DNA from: Iamia sp. SCSIO 61187
GTDB taxonomy: Bacteria > Actinomycetota > Acidimicrobiia > Acidimicrobiales > Iamiaceae
DNA length: 64,000 bases
Assembly (NCBI RefSeq): GCF_019443745.1
Contig: NZ_CP050948.1
Coordinates: forward strand, 2,232,001-2,296,000
Direction of reading: 5' to 3'
Both the position numbers and the translations under genes were made by a program. Positions 43,367 through 51,114 of this stretch are shown here, piece after piece. The notes under the pieces were generated by a model. It ran no database searches and was not told where the DNA came from. It saw only the letters and a list, made by a program, of their open reading frames with translations. Numbering within the stretch: the first letter of the stretch is position 1; each line of letters starts with the position of its first letter.

Positions 43367-45523
43367 GTGTCGACCACCTCCAGCCGCACCCTGTCCGAGG
43401 CCGCCTCCAAGGCCCTGCTCCGAGGTCACGGGGTGCCCCTCCTGGACGAGCGGGTGGTGGCGACCGTCCCGGAGGCCGTCGCCGCCGCCGCCGAGATCGG
43501 CCACCCGGTCGTGGTGAAGCTGTGCGGCGACGCCATCGCCCACAAGACCGAGCGGGGCCTGGTCCGCCTCGGCCTGGGCGACGCCACCGCCGTCGAGCAC
43601 GCGTCCGAGGCCCTGCTGGCCGCGGCCACCCCCGACGACGGCGAGGTCAGCCTCCTCGTCGCCCCGATGGTGAAGGGCACCCGGGAGCTGATCGCCGGCG
43701 TCAGCCGGGACCCGCAGTTCGGGCCGACGGTGCTGCTGGGGGTGGGCGGCATCCTGGCCGAGGCGGTCGGCGACGCCGTCGTGCGCCTCGTGCCCCTCAC
43801 CCGGGCCGACGCCGAGGACATGATCGACGACCTGGCCACCCAGGCCCTGCTGGCGGAGTTCCGGGGCGAGCCCGCCGTCGACCGCGCCGCCCTGGTCGAC
43901 GTGCTCCTCGGCCTCTCGGCCGCGGCCGAGTCCGACCCGACGATCGAGGCCATCGACCTCAACCCGCTGATCGTCGTGGACGGCCGCCCGATCGCGGTGG
44001 ACGCCCTGGTCGAGCGGTCCGACCCGGCGGCCCCCGCCGCCCCGGCCGCCACCCGGGCCCGCCCCACGCCCGAGCAGTTCCGGGCCCTGTTCTCGCCCCG
44101 GGGCATCGTGGTGGCCGGGGCGTCCACCCACCCCGGCAAGTTCGGGTTCGTCACCCTGCACAACATCCTGGCCTGCGGCTACGAGGGGAAGGTCTTCGCC
44201 ACCAACCGCGACGGCGCCGAGGTCCTGGGCGTCACCTGCGTGCCCGACATCGCCGAGGTGCCCGACGGGGAGGCCGACCTCGTCGTCGTCTGCACCCCTG
44301 CCAGCGCCAACCCCGACCTGCTGCGGGGCGCGGCGGCCAAGGGCATCACGGCCGCCTTCCTCACCAGCGCCGGGTACGGCGAGGCCGGCCCCGAGGGCGT
44401 GCGGGCCCAGGAGGAGCTGGTGGCCCTCTGCGCCGAGCTGGGGATCCTGCTCGCCGGGCCCAACGGCCAGGGCGTGGTGTCGACCCCGGCGCGGCTGTGC
44501 GCCCAGATCGTCGCCCCCTACCCGCCGGCGGGACGGATCGGGGTGGCCAGCCAGTCGGGCAACTTCGTCTCCAGCTTCGAGAACCTGGCCGTGGCCACCG
44601 GCGTCGGCATCAGCCGGGCCATCAGCGCCGGCAACGCCGCCGCCGTCACCGTCCCGGACTACCTCGCCCACTTCGCCGACGACCCCGAGACCGCCGTGGG
44701 GTTGGCCTACGTCGAGGGCGTCCCCGACGGGCGGGCCTTCGCCGAGTCGCTGGCCCCCGTCGCCGCCCGCCAGCCGCTCGTCCTCCTCAAGGGCGGGGCC
44801 ACCGCCGGCGGCCAGAGGGCGGCGGCCAGCCACACCGGATCGCTGGCCACCGACGACCGCGTCTTCGACGGCGCGGCGCGCCAGCTCGGCATCACCCGCG
44901 CCGCGAGCGTGGAGGACGCCTTCGAGGCCGCCGCCTCGTTCGCCACCCAGCCGCTCCCGGCCGGTCCCCGGACCGTCGTGATGACCACCGCCGGCGGGTG
45001 GGGTGTGGTGTGCGCCGATGCCATCACCCGCTCCGACCTCGAGCTGCTGGCCCTGCCCGACGACCTGCGCGCCGCCATCGACGAGCACCTCCCACCCCGG
45101 TGGAGCAAGAGCAACCCGGTGGACCTGGCCGGCGGCGAGACTCGCGACACCATCCCCACGGTGATGGAGCTCATCGCCCGCCACGACGAGGTCGACGCCG
45201 TGATCTACCTGGGCCTCGGGATCCAGGCGAACCAGGCCCGCCTGATGCGCGACGGCGGGTTCCACCCCGACCACGGCATCGGTCGGATCGTGGACTACCA
45301 CGAGCGCCAGGACGCCCGCTTCGCCCAGGCCGCGGCCGACATCGCCGACGCCACCGGCAAGCCCATCCTCGTCGCCACCGAGCTGGCGGTGGCCGACCCG
45401 GCCAACCCCGGTCCGGCGACCGTCCGGGCCACCGGCCGGCTCTGCTACCCCACGGCCGACCGCGCCGTCCGAGCCCTCGAGCACCTCTGGCGCCGACGCC
45501 AGTGGCTCGATCGGCACGTCTGA
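43367..45523 (+). CDS. ADP-forming acyl-CoA synthetase (ACS), with ATP-grasp domain first
   Basis: 718 residues. The N-terminal ATP-grasp_5 domain (about 1-225; HPVVVKLCGDAIAHKTE, ELIAGVSRDPQFGPTVLLGVGG) comes before the CoA-binding (SPRGIVVAGAS) and succinyl-CoA-ligase-like domains (GRIGVASQSGNFVSS; the phosphohistidine in AASHTGSLA). Most fused bacterial homologues have CoA-binding first and ATP-grasp last, so the order is permuted. The reaction is acyl-CoA + ADP + Pi to acid + CoA + ATP, or the reverse. GTG start set by TAGGTT 8 nt upstream. Confidence 0.86.
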   Translation: MSTTSSRTLSEAASKALLRGHGVPLLDERVVATVPEAVAAAAEIGHPVVVKLCGDAIAHKTERGLVRLGLGDATAVEHASEALLAAATPDDGEVSLLVAPMVKGTRELIAGVSRDPQFGPTVLLGVGGILAEAVGDAVVRLVPLTRADAEDMIDDLATQALLAEFRGEPAVDRAALVDVLLGLSAAAESDPTIEAIDLNPLIVVDGRPIAVDALVERSDPAAPAAPAATRARPTPEQFRALFSPRGIVVAGASTHPGKFGFVTLHNILACGYEGKVFATNRDGAEVLGVTCVPDIAEVPDGEADLVVVCTPASANPDLLRGAAAKGITAAFLTSAGYGEAGPEGVRAQEELVALCAELGILLAGPNGQGVVSTPARLCAQIVAPYPPAGRIGVASQSGNFVSSFENLAVATGVGISRAISAGNAAAVTVPDYLAHFADDPETAVGLAYVEGVPDGRAFAESLAPVAARQPLVLLKGGATAGGQRAAASHTGSLATDDRVFDGAARQLGITRAASVEDAFEAAASFATQPLPAGPRTVVMTTAGGWGVVCADAITRSDLELLALPDDLRAAIDEHLPPRWSKSNPVDLAGGETRDTIPTVMELIARHDEVDAVIYLGLGIQANQARLMRDGGFHPDHGIGRIVDYHERQDARFAQAAADIADATGKPILVATELAVADPANPGPATVRATGRLCYPTADRAVRALEHLWRRRQWLDRHV

Positions 45524-45582
45524 CGCCGGGCCGGCCGGACCCCCCGGAGTGGTCCGGCACCCGCCGGGCAGGGCGGGGCACC

Positions 45583-46221
45583 ATGGAGACCGTGGACCCC
45601 GTCCTGCCGATGTTCCCGCTGGGGAGCGTGCTGGTCCCGTCGATGGTCCTGCCCCTCCACGTGTTCGAGGAGCGGTACCGGCGCCTGGTGCGCGACTGCC
45701 TGGACGGCACGCCCGAGTTCGGCGTGGTCCTGATCAGCCGGGGGAGCGAGGTCGGCGGCGGCGACGTCCGCACCGAGGTGGGCACGGTGGCCCGCATGGT
45801 GGAGGCGGCCGAGATGCCCGACGGGCGCTACGCCCTGCACTGCGTGGGCACTCGGCGCATCCGGGTGCGGCGGTGGCTCGACGAGGTGCCCTACCCGCGG
45901 GCCGAGGTCGAGGACTGGGCCGACGACGACGACGGCACCGCGGCCGAGCGGATGGAGGGTCGGGACCGGGCCCTGGCCGAGCTGCGCCGGGCCCTCGCCC
46001 TCCAGGCCGAGATGGGCGAGCCCGCCCCGCCCGCCACCGTCGAGGTCGACGTCGACCCCACCGCGGCCAGCCACCAGATCGCCGCCCTGGCGCCCATCGG
46101 CCCCCTCGACCGCCAGCGGCTCCTCGAGGTCCCGGGGACGGTTGCCCGGCTGCGGGAGGCCCGGCGGGTGCTCGTCGACGCCGCCGAGCTGCTGGAGGCC
46201 CGCCTGGCCATGGGTGGGTGA
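45583..46221 (+). CDS. LON peptidase substrate-binding (Lon-N) domain protein
   Basis: 212 residues made of a Lon-N (PUA-like) domain without the ATPase or protease domains: LPMFPLGSVLVPSMVLPLHVFEERYRRL and FGVVLISRGSEVGGGD, then VGTRRIRVRRWL and the closing helices LLEVPGTVARLREARRVL. Stand-alone Lon-N proteins are common and of unknown role, perhaps binding unfolded proteins. ATG at 45583 chosen; a GTG nine bases later is possible. It stands alone in its gap. Confidence 0.86.
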   Translation: METVDPVLPMFPLGSVLVPSMVLPLHVFEERYRRLVRDCLDGTPEFGVVLISRGSEVGGGDVRTEVGTVARMVEAAEMPDGRYALHCVGTRRIRVRRWLDEVPYPRAEVEDWADDDDGTAAERMEGRDRALAELRRALALQAEMGEPAPPATVEVDVDPTAASHQIAALAPIGPLDRQRLLEVPGTVARLREARRVLVDAAELLEARLAMGG

Positions 46222-46306
46222 GGCCGTGCTCCCAGGTCACTCGGCTCCGCCTCGCCGGCGTCGGCGGCCAGCGCGTCCCTTGTGTCGTGCGGGGGTCCGG
46301 GGTAAG

Positions 46307-46312
46307 TAGGGT
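46307..46312 (+). promoter_or_regulatory. -10 hexamer TAGGGT upstream of the holin-like operon
   Basis: TAGGGT 53 nt before the GTG at 46366, implying a leader of about 46 nt for the three-gene unit. Confidence 0.45.
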
Positions 46313-46365
46313 CCCCGGATCGCCGATCCCGCCGCGCCTGCGGCACCCCGACCCCCGGAGCCGCA

Positions 46366-46722
46366 GTGGCCAAGAGCGACACCGTGAGCCTGAGCAAGGA
46401 CGGTCCGTCTCCCAAGGAGTCGGCCACCGAGGTCTTCACCCTCGTCCGCGACTACGCCAAGCAGGAGACGGTCGACCCCCTGAAGGGCCTCCTCTCCTTC
46501 GTGAAGTGGGGCCTGGTCGGGGCCCTGCTGGTGGGCATCGGCGTCATCGAGCTCATGATCTTCGTCCTGCGCCTGGCCCAGTCGGAGGGGTCCGGCGTGT
46601 TCGACGGCCGCTGGTCGTTCGCCCCCTACCTCATCACCCTCGTCGTGGCGGGCGGGGTGCTGCTGATCGCCAAGCGGGGCATGTCGTCCAAGACGTCCCC
46701 CACCGCAGGAGCCCCCCGATGA
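46366..46722 (+). CDS. Phage-holin-like (holin superfamily III) membrane protein
   Basis: 118 residues. A cytoplasmic helix with FTLVRDYAKQETVDPLKG, two membrane helices (about 44-67 LVGALLVGIGVIELMIFVL and 85-103 YLITLVVAGGVLLIA) and a short polar tail. The pattern fits the actinobacterial Phage_holin_3_6-like family, which outside phages is of unknown role and often acts in membrane stress or cell envelope contexts. No endolysin is adjacent. The GTG start lacks a strong ribosome site. Its stop overlaps the next start by ATGA. Confidence 0.72.
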   Translation: MAKSDTVSLSKDGPSPKESATEVFTLVRDYAKQETVDPLKGLLSFVKWGLVGALLVGIGVIELMIFVLRLAQSEGSGVFDGRWSFAPYLITLVVAGGVLLIAKRGMSSKTSPTAGAPR

Positions 46723-46949
46723 CCGCCACCAGCGCCCCCGCCGGGACCGACGGCAAGATCACCCGCGACGACATCGAGTCCAAGCTCCGCGAGATCCAGG
46801 GCGAGGTCGACGAGACGGCCGAGTCGGCCAAGGGCGTCGCCGTCGCCGTCGGCGCCGCCATCGCCGTCGGCGTGGTCGTGGTCATCTTCCTCCTCGGCAA
46901 GCGGCGAGGGAAGCGGGGGACCACGATCGTCGAGGTCCGGCGCTTCTAG
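46719..46949 (+). CDS. Small single-pass membrane protein with coiled-coil head
   Basis: 76 residues: an acidic helix, ITRDDIESKLREIQGEVDETAESAKG, one membrane segment AVAVGAAIAVGVVVVIFLL, and a basic tail KRRGKRGTT. Translation is coupled to the holin-like gene by a four-base overlap. It resembles small proteins that accompany such holins in Acidimicrobiia, but no family name is given. Confidence 0.7.
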   Translation: MTATSAPAGTDGKITRDDIESKLREIQGEVDETAESAKGVAVAVGAAIAVGVVVVIFLLGKRRGKRGTTIVEVRRF

Positions 46950-46953
46950 TCCC

Positions 46954-47382
46954 GTGCCCCGGAAGGTCAACCCCCCACCCCGCGGCATCTGGAAGCAGGT
47001 CGCCCGCGTCCAGCGCCTCGGCCTGTCCGGTGGCATGGCCGGCAAGGGCGGCCCCTGGCTCGCCGTGGGCATCGGCGCCTGGGGCCTCCAGCGCCTGCGG
47101 TCCATGGCGGTCAAGGAGGACGAGATCCTCCTGCGCGAGCCGCTCGCACCGGGCGAGACGATGACGATCCGCCACCAGACGACGACCCGCGCCGAGGCGG
47201 CCGCGGAGCAGAAGCGGCTCCAGCGCGAGGGCAAGCAGCTCCAGCAGCAGGCGAAGGCGGCGGAGAAGGCGGCCAAGGAGGCACGCCGGCGGCTGAGCCG
47301 GGCCGAGAAGCGCCAGCGCGCCGCCCAGGAGGCGCAGGCCGAGGCGAAGGCGTCGCGCCGCACGCGCCGCCGCCGCTCCTGA
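46954..47382 (+). CDS. Highly basic helical protein with possible membrane association
   Basis: 142 residues. An N-terminal [22 protein letters not shown], a mildly hydrophobic segment [18 protein letters not shown], then a long Arg/Lys/Gln/Ala helix (from about residue 80) that reads as a coiled coil ending in [12 protein letters not shown]- or membrane-binding role is possible, but nothing is recognised. GTG start 4 bp after the preceding stop; the three genes 46366-47382 form a unit. Confidence 0.68.
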   Translation: MPRKVNPPPRGIWKQVARVQRLGLSGGMAGKGGPWLAVGIGAWGLQRLRSMAVKEDEILLREPLAPGETMTIRHQTTTRAEAAAEQKRLQREGKQLQQQAKAAEKAAKEARRRLSRAEKRQRAAQEAQAEAKASRRTRRRRS

Positions 47383-47437
47383 CGCCGGGCACCCCTGCCC
47401 CCGGTCCGCGGTGGGGGACCGGGTCGGCGCGGCGGCC

Positions 47438-47653
47438 ATGATGGGCGCCGTGCAGGTCCGCCTCCGCAACCCGAGCCGCACCGTCGAGGTCGAAGGCCCC
47501 GTCACCGTGCGGGTCCTCGTCGACCGGCTGGGCCTCAACCGCGAGTCGGTGCTCGTGATCCGCGACGGCACGCTCGTCCCCGGAGACGAGATGCTGCCGG
47601 CCGACGCCGAGGTCGAGATCCGCCCGGTCATCTCCGGGGGGTCGGTCGCGTGA
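47438..47653 (+). CDS. ttuB: Ubiquitin-like sulfur carrier protein TtuB (MoaD/ThiS fold)
   Basis: About 71 residues with the beta-grasp fold: [45 protein letters not shown]. The end closely resembles the Thermus TtuB tail, but here three residues (Ser-Val-Ala) follow the Gly-Gly. TtuB is thiocarboxylated at its C-terminal Gly and passes sulfur to TtuA. The tail would have to be removed first. The stop overlaps the ttuA start by GTGA. Alternative starts at 47441 (ATG) and 47450 (GTG) only trim the N-terminus. Confidence 0.82.
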   Translation: MMGAVQVRLRNPSRTVEVEGPVTVRVLVDRLGLNRESVLVIRDGTLVPGDEMLPADAEVEIRPVISGGSVA

Positions 47654-48594
47654 AGTGCCGCGTGTGCCGGGGTCCGGCGGTCATCGACATCCGCCGGCAC
47701 AACTCCAACTTCTGCGTCGACCACTTCCTCAAGCTGTGCCGCGACCAGGTCGCCAAGGCGATCAAGCAGTTCTCGATGCTCGAGCCCGGCGACCGCGTCC
47801 TCGTCGCCGTGTCCGGGGGCAAGGACTCCCTCGCTCTGTGGGACCTGCTCGTCGAGCTCGGCTACCGGGCCGACGGCCTCTACGTCGGGCTCGGCATCGA
47901 CGGCTACAGCGACGTCTCGGGCGAGTTCGTCCGCCGCTTCGTCGAGGAGCGGGGGCAGACGCTGGTCGAGGTCGACCTGCGCGCCGACGAGGGCTTCGAC
48001 GTCCCCACCGCCGCCGCCGTCACCCGCCGGGTGCCGTGCTCGGCCTGTGGCCTGTCCAAGCGCCACCTGTTCGACCGGGCGGCCCGCGAGGGCGGCTACG
48101 ACGCCGTGGCGACCGGCCACAACCTCGACGACGAGGCCGCGGTCCTCTTCGGCAACCTGCTCAAGTGGCAGACCGACTACCTCGGTCGCCAGCGGCCGAT
48201 GCTGCCGGCGCGCGACGGCTTCCCCCGCAAGGTGAAGCCCCTCGTCCGCCTCACCGAGCGGGAGACGGCGGCCTACTGCGTGCTGCGGGGCATCGACTAC
48301 CAGGTCGAGGAGTGCCCCATGGCCGCCGGCAACAAGCACCTGGGGTTCAAGGAGACGCTCAACGACCTCGAGGTGCGCTCGCCCGGAGCCAAGCACGACC
48401 TCTACTTCGGGTTCCTCGACCGGGCCGTCGACCGGTTCACCTCCGCTGGCGACGGGTCCGGGGACGTCGAGCTGGGGGCGTGCGCCGAGTGCGGGGCGCC
48501 GACGACGGGCGAGGTGTGCGCCTTCTGCCGGCTGGCGGCCCGGGCCCGCGACGCCGAGCCGGTCGCCCTCGGCCCGCCCCGGCGGCGACGATGA
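47650..48594 (+). CDS. ttuA: tRNA 2-thiolation enzyme TtuA (tRNA-5-methyluridine54 2-sulfurtransferase)
   Basis: 314 residues. N-terminal zinc site Cys3, Cys6, Cys22, His25; PP-loop SGGKDSLAL near 58; then Cys130 and Cys133 in CSAC and Cys222 in EECPM, matching the positions of the three cluster cysteines in Thermus/Pyrococcus TtuA; and a C-terminal zinc ribbon CAEC...CAFC. TtuA adenylates U54 (m5U54) of tRNA and inserts sulfur from TtuB. The modification stabilises tRNAs in thermophiles. Overlaps ttuB and trmI at both ends. Confidence 0.88.
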   Translation: MKCRVCRGPAVIDIRRHNSNFCVDHFLKLCRDQVAKAIKQFSMLEPGDRVLVAVSGGKDSLALWDLLVELGYRADGLYVGLGIDGYSDVSGEFVRRFVEERGQTLVEVDLRADEGFDVPTAAAVTRRVPCSACGLSKRHLFDRAAREGGYDAVATGHNLDDEAAVLFGNLLKWQTDYLGRQRPMLPARDGFPRKVKPLVRLTERETAAYCVLRGIDYQVEECPMAAGNKHLGFKETLNDLEVRSPGAKHDLYFGFLDRAVDRFTSAGDGSGDVELGACAECGAPTTGEVCAFCRLAARARDAEPVALGPPRRRR

Positions 48595-49379
48595 GCGATC
48601 AGCCTCCCCACCGGCCCCTCCAGCCCGGCGACATGGTCCTGCTGGTGGACGCCAAGCACCGGCGCTACCTCGTCACCCTCGAGGCGGGGGGCGAGTTCCA
48701 CTCCCACGCCGGGTTGATCCCCCACGACGAGCTGATCGGCCGCGACGCCGGCCGCGAGGTCCGCTCGACCCGCAAGTCCAAGTACCTGGTGCTGCGCCCG
48801 ACGCTGAGCGACTTCATCCTCAAGATGCCGCGGGGCGCCCAGGTCGTGTACCCGAAGGACATCGGCCCGATCCTGATGCTGGCCGACCTCCAGCCCGGCG
48901 TGCGGGTGCTCGAGTCGGGCGTCGGGTCGGGCGCCCTGTCGATGGGCATGCTCCGGGCCGGGGCCGACATCGTCGGCTACGAGCTGCGGGAGGACTTCGC
49001 CGTCCGGGCCCAGCGCAACGTGCGCGGGTTCCTCGGCGAGGCCGTCATGGACCGGTACCGGGTCCAGGTCCGCGACTGCTACGAGGGCATCGAGGAGACC
49101 GGCCTCGACCGGATCGTCCTCGACCTGCCCGAGCCCTGGCTGGTCGTGCCCCACGCCGTCGAGGCGCTGGTCCCCAGCGGCATCCTCGTCGCCTACACGC
49201 CCCAGATCACCCAGGCCGCCCAGCTGCGCGACGCCCTCGAGCGCCACGGCTTCGCCCAGGCCGAGACCCTGGAGATCATGCAGCGGGGGTGGCACATCGA
49301 GGGCCAGGCGGTCCGTCCCAACCACCGGATGGTCGGCCACACCGGCTTCCTCACCCACGCCCGGCTGCTGCGGCCCTGA
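48591..49379 (+). CDS. trmI: tRNA (adenine-58-N1)-methyltransferase TrmI
   Basis: 262 residues. N-terminal beta domain (GDMVLLVDAKHRRYLVTL), SAM-binding VLESGVGSGALSMG and the motif with Asp/Asn LDLPEPWLVVPHA, then a C-terminal segment similar to the TrmI family (NHRMVGHTGFLTHARLL). It methylates A58 in the tRNA T-loop. It overlaps the ttuA stop by ATGA, linking m1A58 and s2U54 modification. Confidence 0.9.
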   Translation: MSDQPPHRPLQPGDMVLLVDAKHRRYLVTLEAGGEFHSHAGLIPHDELIGRDAGREVRSTRKSKYLVLRPTLSDFILKMPRGAQVVYPKDIGPILMLADLQPGVRVLESGVGSGALSMGMLRAGADIVGYELREDFAVRAQRNVRGFLGEAVMDRYRVQVRDCYEGIEETGLDRIVLDLPEPWLVVPHAVEALVPSGILVAYTPQITQAAQLRDALERHGFAQAETLEIMQRGWHIEGQAVRPNHRMVGHTGFLTHARLLRP

Positions 49380-49386
49380 GACCGTC

Positions 49387-50544
49387 GTGCTCGACCTGAT
49401 CATCGTCCTCCTCCTGGTCGCCGCCGGGGTCGGCGGCTACCGGCTCGGGTTCGTGGCCCGGGCGGCGTCGTGGGCGGGGATGCTGGTCGGCCTCTTCCTG
49501 GCCGCCCGCCTCATGCCCCGGGTGATCGAGTCGCTGGGGGAGGACGCCAGCCGGCCCGGCCTCCTGCTGGTGGCGGCGGGCCTGCTGCTCGGGGGGGCGG
49601 CCATCGGCCAGGCCCTGGGGCTGCTGGTGGGGAGCCGGGCCCAGACCGGCATCACCACCACCGCCGGCCAGCGGGTCGACCGCCTCGGCGGGGCCGTCGC
49701 CGGGGTCGCCGGCTTCCTCGTGATCGTGTGGTTGCTCGTGCCCGCCGGCGCCGACATGAGCGGGTGGCAGGCCCGGGCCGTCCGCCAGTCGGCGATCGTG
49801 GCCACCCTCACCGACGTCCTGCCCCCGGCGCCCGACGCGACCCGCACCCTGCGACGGCTGCTGGGCGACGGCTACCCCCAGGTGTTCGAGGGCCTCGACC
49901 CGAGCCCCGAGGTCGGCCCCGTCCCCGAGCAGACCGGCCTCTCGCAGGAGGCGGCCCAGGCCCTGTCCGGGTCGATCGTCAAGGTCGAGGGCGAGGCGTG
50001 CGGTCGCATCCAGGAGGGGACCGGCTGGGTGGTGCAGCCCGGGGTCGTGGTCACCAACGCCCACGTGGTCGCGGGCGAGCCCGAGACCGTGCTCCAGCGC
50101 CAGGACGGCTCGGAGGTGGCGGCCACCCTCGTCGCCTTCGACCCCGAGCGGGACCTGGCCGTGCTCTCGTCGCCGGAGCTGGGCCTCCCGGCGCTGCCGG
50201 TGGCGGAGTCGGCCGTCGACCAGCGCGGCGCCGTCTTCGGCCACCCCGGGGGCGGGCCCCTCGAGCTGTCGCCCTTCGTGACCCGCCAGCGCATCCGGGC
50301 CGTGGGCACCGACATCTACGGCTCGCCCGGCACCGAGCGCGACGTGCTCGTGCTGGCCGCCGACCTGGCGCCGGGGGACTCGGGGTCACCGGTGATCGAC
50401 ACCGCCGGCCAGGTGGTGGGGGTGGCCTTCGCCATCGCCCCCGACCGCGACGGCGTGGCCTACGCCCTCTCGACCGACGAGCTGCGCGCCGTCCTGGCCG
50501 AGATCGGCGACCAGGCCCTCGACGCCGGCCCCTGTGCTGCCTGA
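49387..50544 (+). CDS. CvpA-domain membrane serine protease (MarP-like)
   Basis: 385 residues. Four hydrophobic segments near the N-terminus form a CvpA-type membrane domain (LDLIIVLLLVAAGVGGYRLGF, LLLVAAGLLLGG, GFLVIVWLLVPAG). A trypsin-like domain follows with the His in VVTNAHVVAG, Asp in DPERDLAVL and Ser in PGDSGSPVID. Two cysteines (near residue 201 and 383) may cross-link. MarP of Mycobacterium protects from acid and oxidants at the cell wall. GTG start 7 bp after trmI. A 12-bp-stem hairpin ends the operon. Confidence 0.86.
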   Translation: MLDLIIVLLLVAAGVGGYRLGFVARAASWAGMLVGLFLAARLMPRVIESLGEDASRPGLLLVAAGLLLGGAAIGQALGLLVGSRAQTGITTTAGQRVDRLGGAVAGVAGFLVIVWLLVPAGADMSGWQARAVRQSAIVATLTDVLPPAPDATRTLRRLLGDGYPQVFEGLDPSPEVGPVPEQTGLSQEAAQALSGSIVKVEGEACGRIQEGTGWVVQPGVVVTNAHVVAGEPETVLQRQDGSEVAATLVAFDPERDLAVLSSPELGLPALPVAESAVDQRGAVFGHPGGGPLELSPFVTRQRIRAVGTDIYGSPGTERDVLVLAADLAPGDSGSPVIDTAGQVVGVAFAIAPDRDGVAYALSTDELRAVLAEIGDQALDAGPCAA

Positions 50545-50595
50545 GAGAGCCGTGCCGCCTGAGAGGCGGGCCGCCTGAGAGACGGGCCGCCCGAG
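50545..50595 (+). repeat. Short direct repeats of CCGCCTGAGAGRCGGG type
   Basis: Three imperfect copies of the unit (50555-50571, 50572-50588 and a degenerate first copy ending at 50554) after the protease stop. Consensus GCCGCCTGAGAG-purine-CGGG. Confidence 0.5.
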
Positions 50596-50605
50596 CCCGG
50601 ACGCG

Positions 50606-50633
50606 CCGACAGGCCCCGGCAGGGGCCTGTCGG
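50606..50633. terminator. Hairpin terminator between protease and ferredoxin genes
   Basis: A perfect 12-bp stem, CCGACAGGCCCC with its complement, and a GGCA loop, between the convergent genes ending at 50544 and 50664. Confidence 0.85.
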
Positions 50634-50663
50634 TCGAGATCTGCAGAGCTGCGGGGGGGAGGG

Positions 50664-50903
50664 CTACTCCGGCGGCTCGATGTAGATGCACTCGCCGGGG
50701 CACTCCTCGGCCGACTCGATCACGGCCTCGAGCTGGCCGTCGGGGATGACGGCGAGGCCCTCGGCGCCCCCCGGGTCGGAGAAGACCTTGTCGCCCTCCT
50801 TGACGTAGGCCAGGCCGTCGTCGAGGAGCGTGAACACGTCGGGCGCGATCTCCTCGCACAGGCCGTCACCGGTGCAGAGATCCTGGTCGATCCAGACCTT
50901 CAT
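50664..50903 (-). CDS. Ferredoxin (single-cluster, 3Fe-4S/4Fe-4S type)
   Basis: 79 residues. CTGDGLCEEIAPDVF is the first cluster motif and CPGECI near the C-terminus supplies the remaining cysteines, one of them extra compared with the simplest 3Fe-4S ferredoxins. Such ferredoxins donate electrons to cytochrome P450s or other oxygenases. An AGGAGG site lies 7 bp before the ATG. Convergent with the CvpA protease gene; divergent from mpa. Confidence 0.86.
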   Translation of the reverse strand: MKVWIDQDLCTGDGLCEEIAPDVFTLLDDGLAYVKEGDKVFSDPGGAEGLAVIPDGQLEAVIESAEECPGECIYIEPPE

Positions 50904-51079
50904 CGTCGCGTTCGCCTCCTGAGCAGGGCTTCGTGGGTGCCTGGGAGCCAGGGTAGTCCGCCCGGCAATAAACCCGGCAACCACCGGACAAAGGTCGTCG
51001 GGCACAGGCCCGGGACCCGGGGGTTTTCGATCGCGTGACCGCTGTGTTGCCTGGCGCCGGGGCCGGGCGGGCTCCGGTT

Positions 51080-51085
51080 AGGGTG
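51080..51085 (+). promoter_or_regulatory. -10 hexamer TAGGGT upstream of the proteasome operon
   Basis: TAGGGT with a 29-nt interval to the ATG at 51115; a GGGAGG ribosome site in between suggests a leadered mpa message. The 211-bp gap from the ferredoxin start is otherwise plain. Confidence 0.5.
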
Positions 51086-51114
51086 CCGAACGACCGGACC
51101 GGGAGGTGGTTCTG

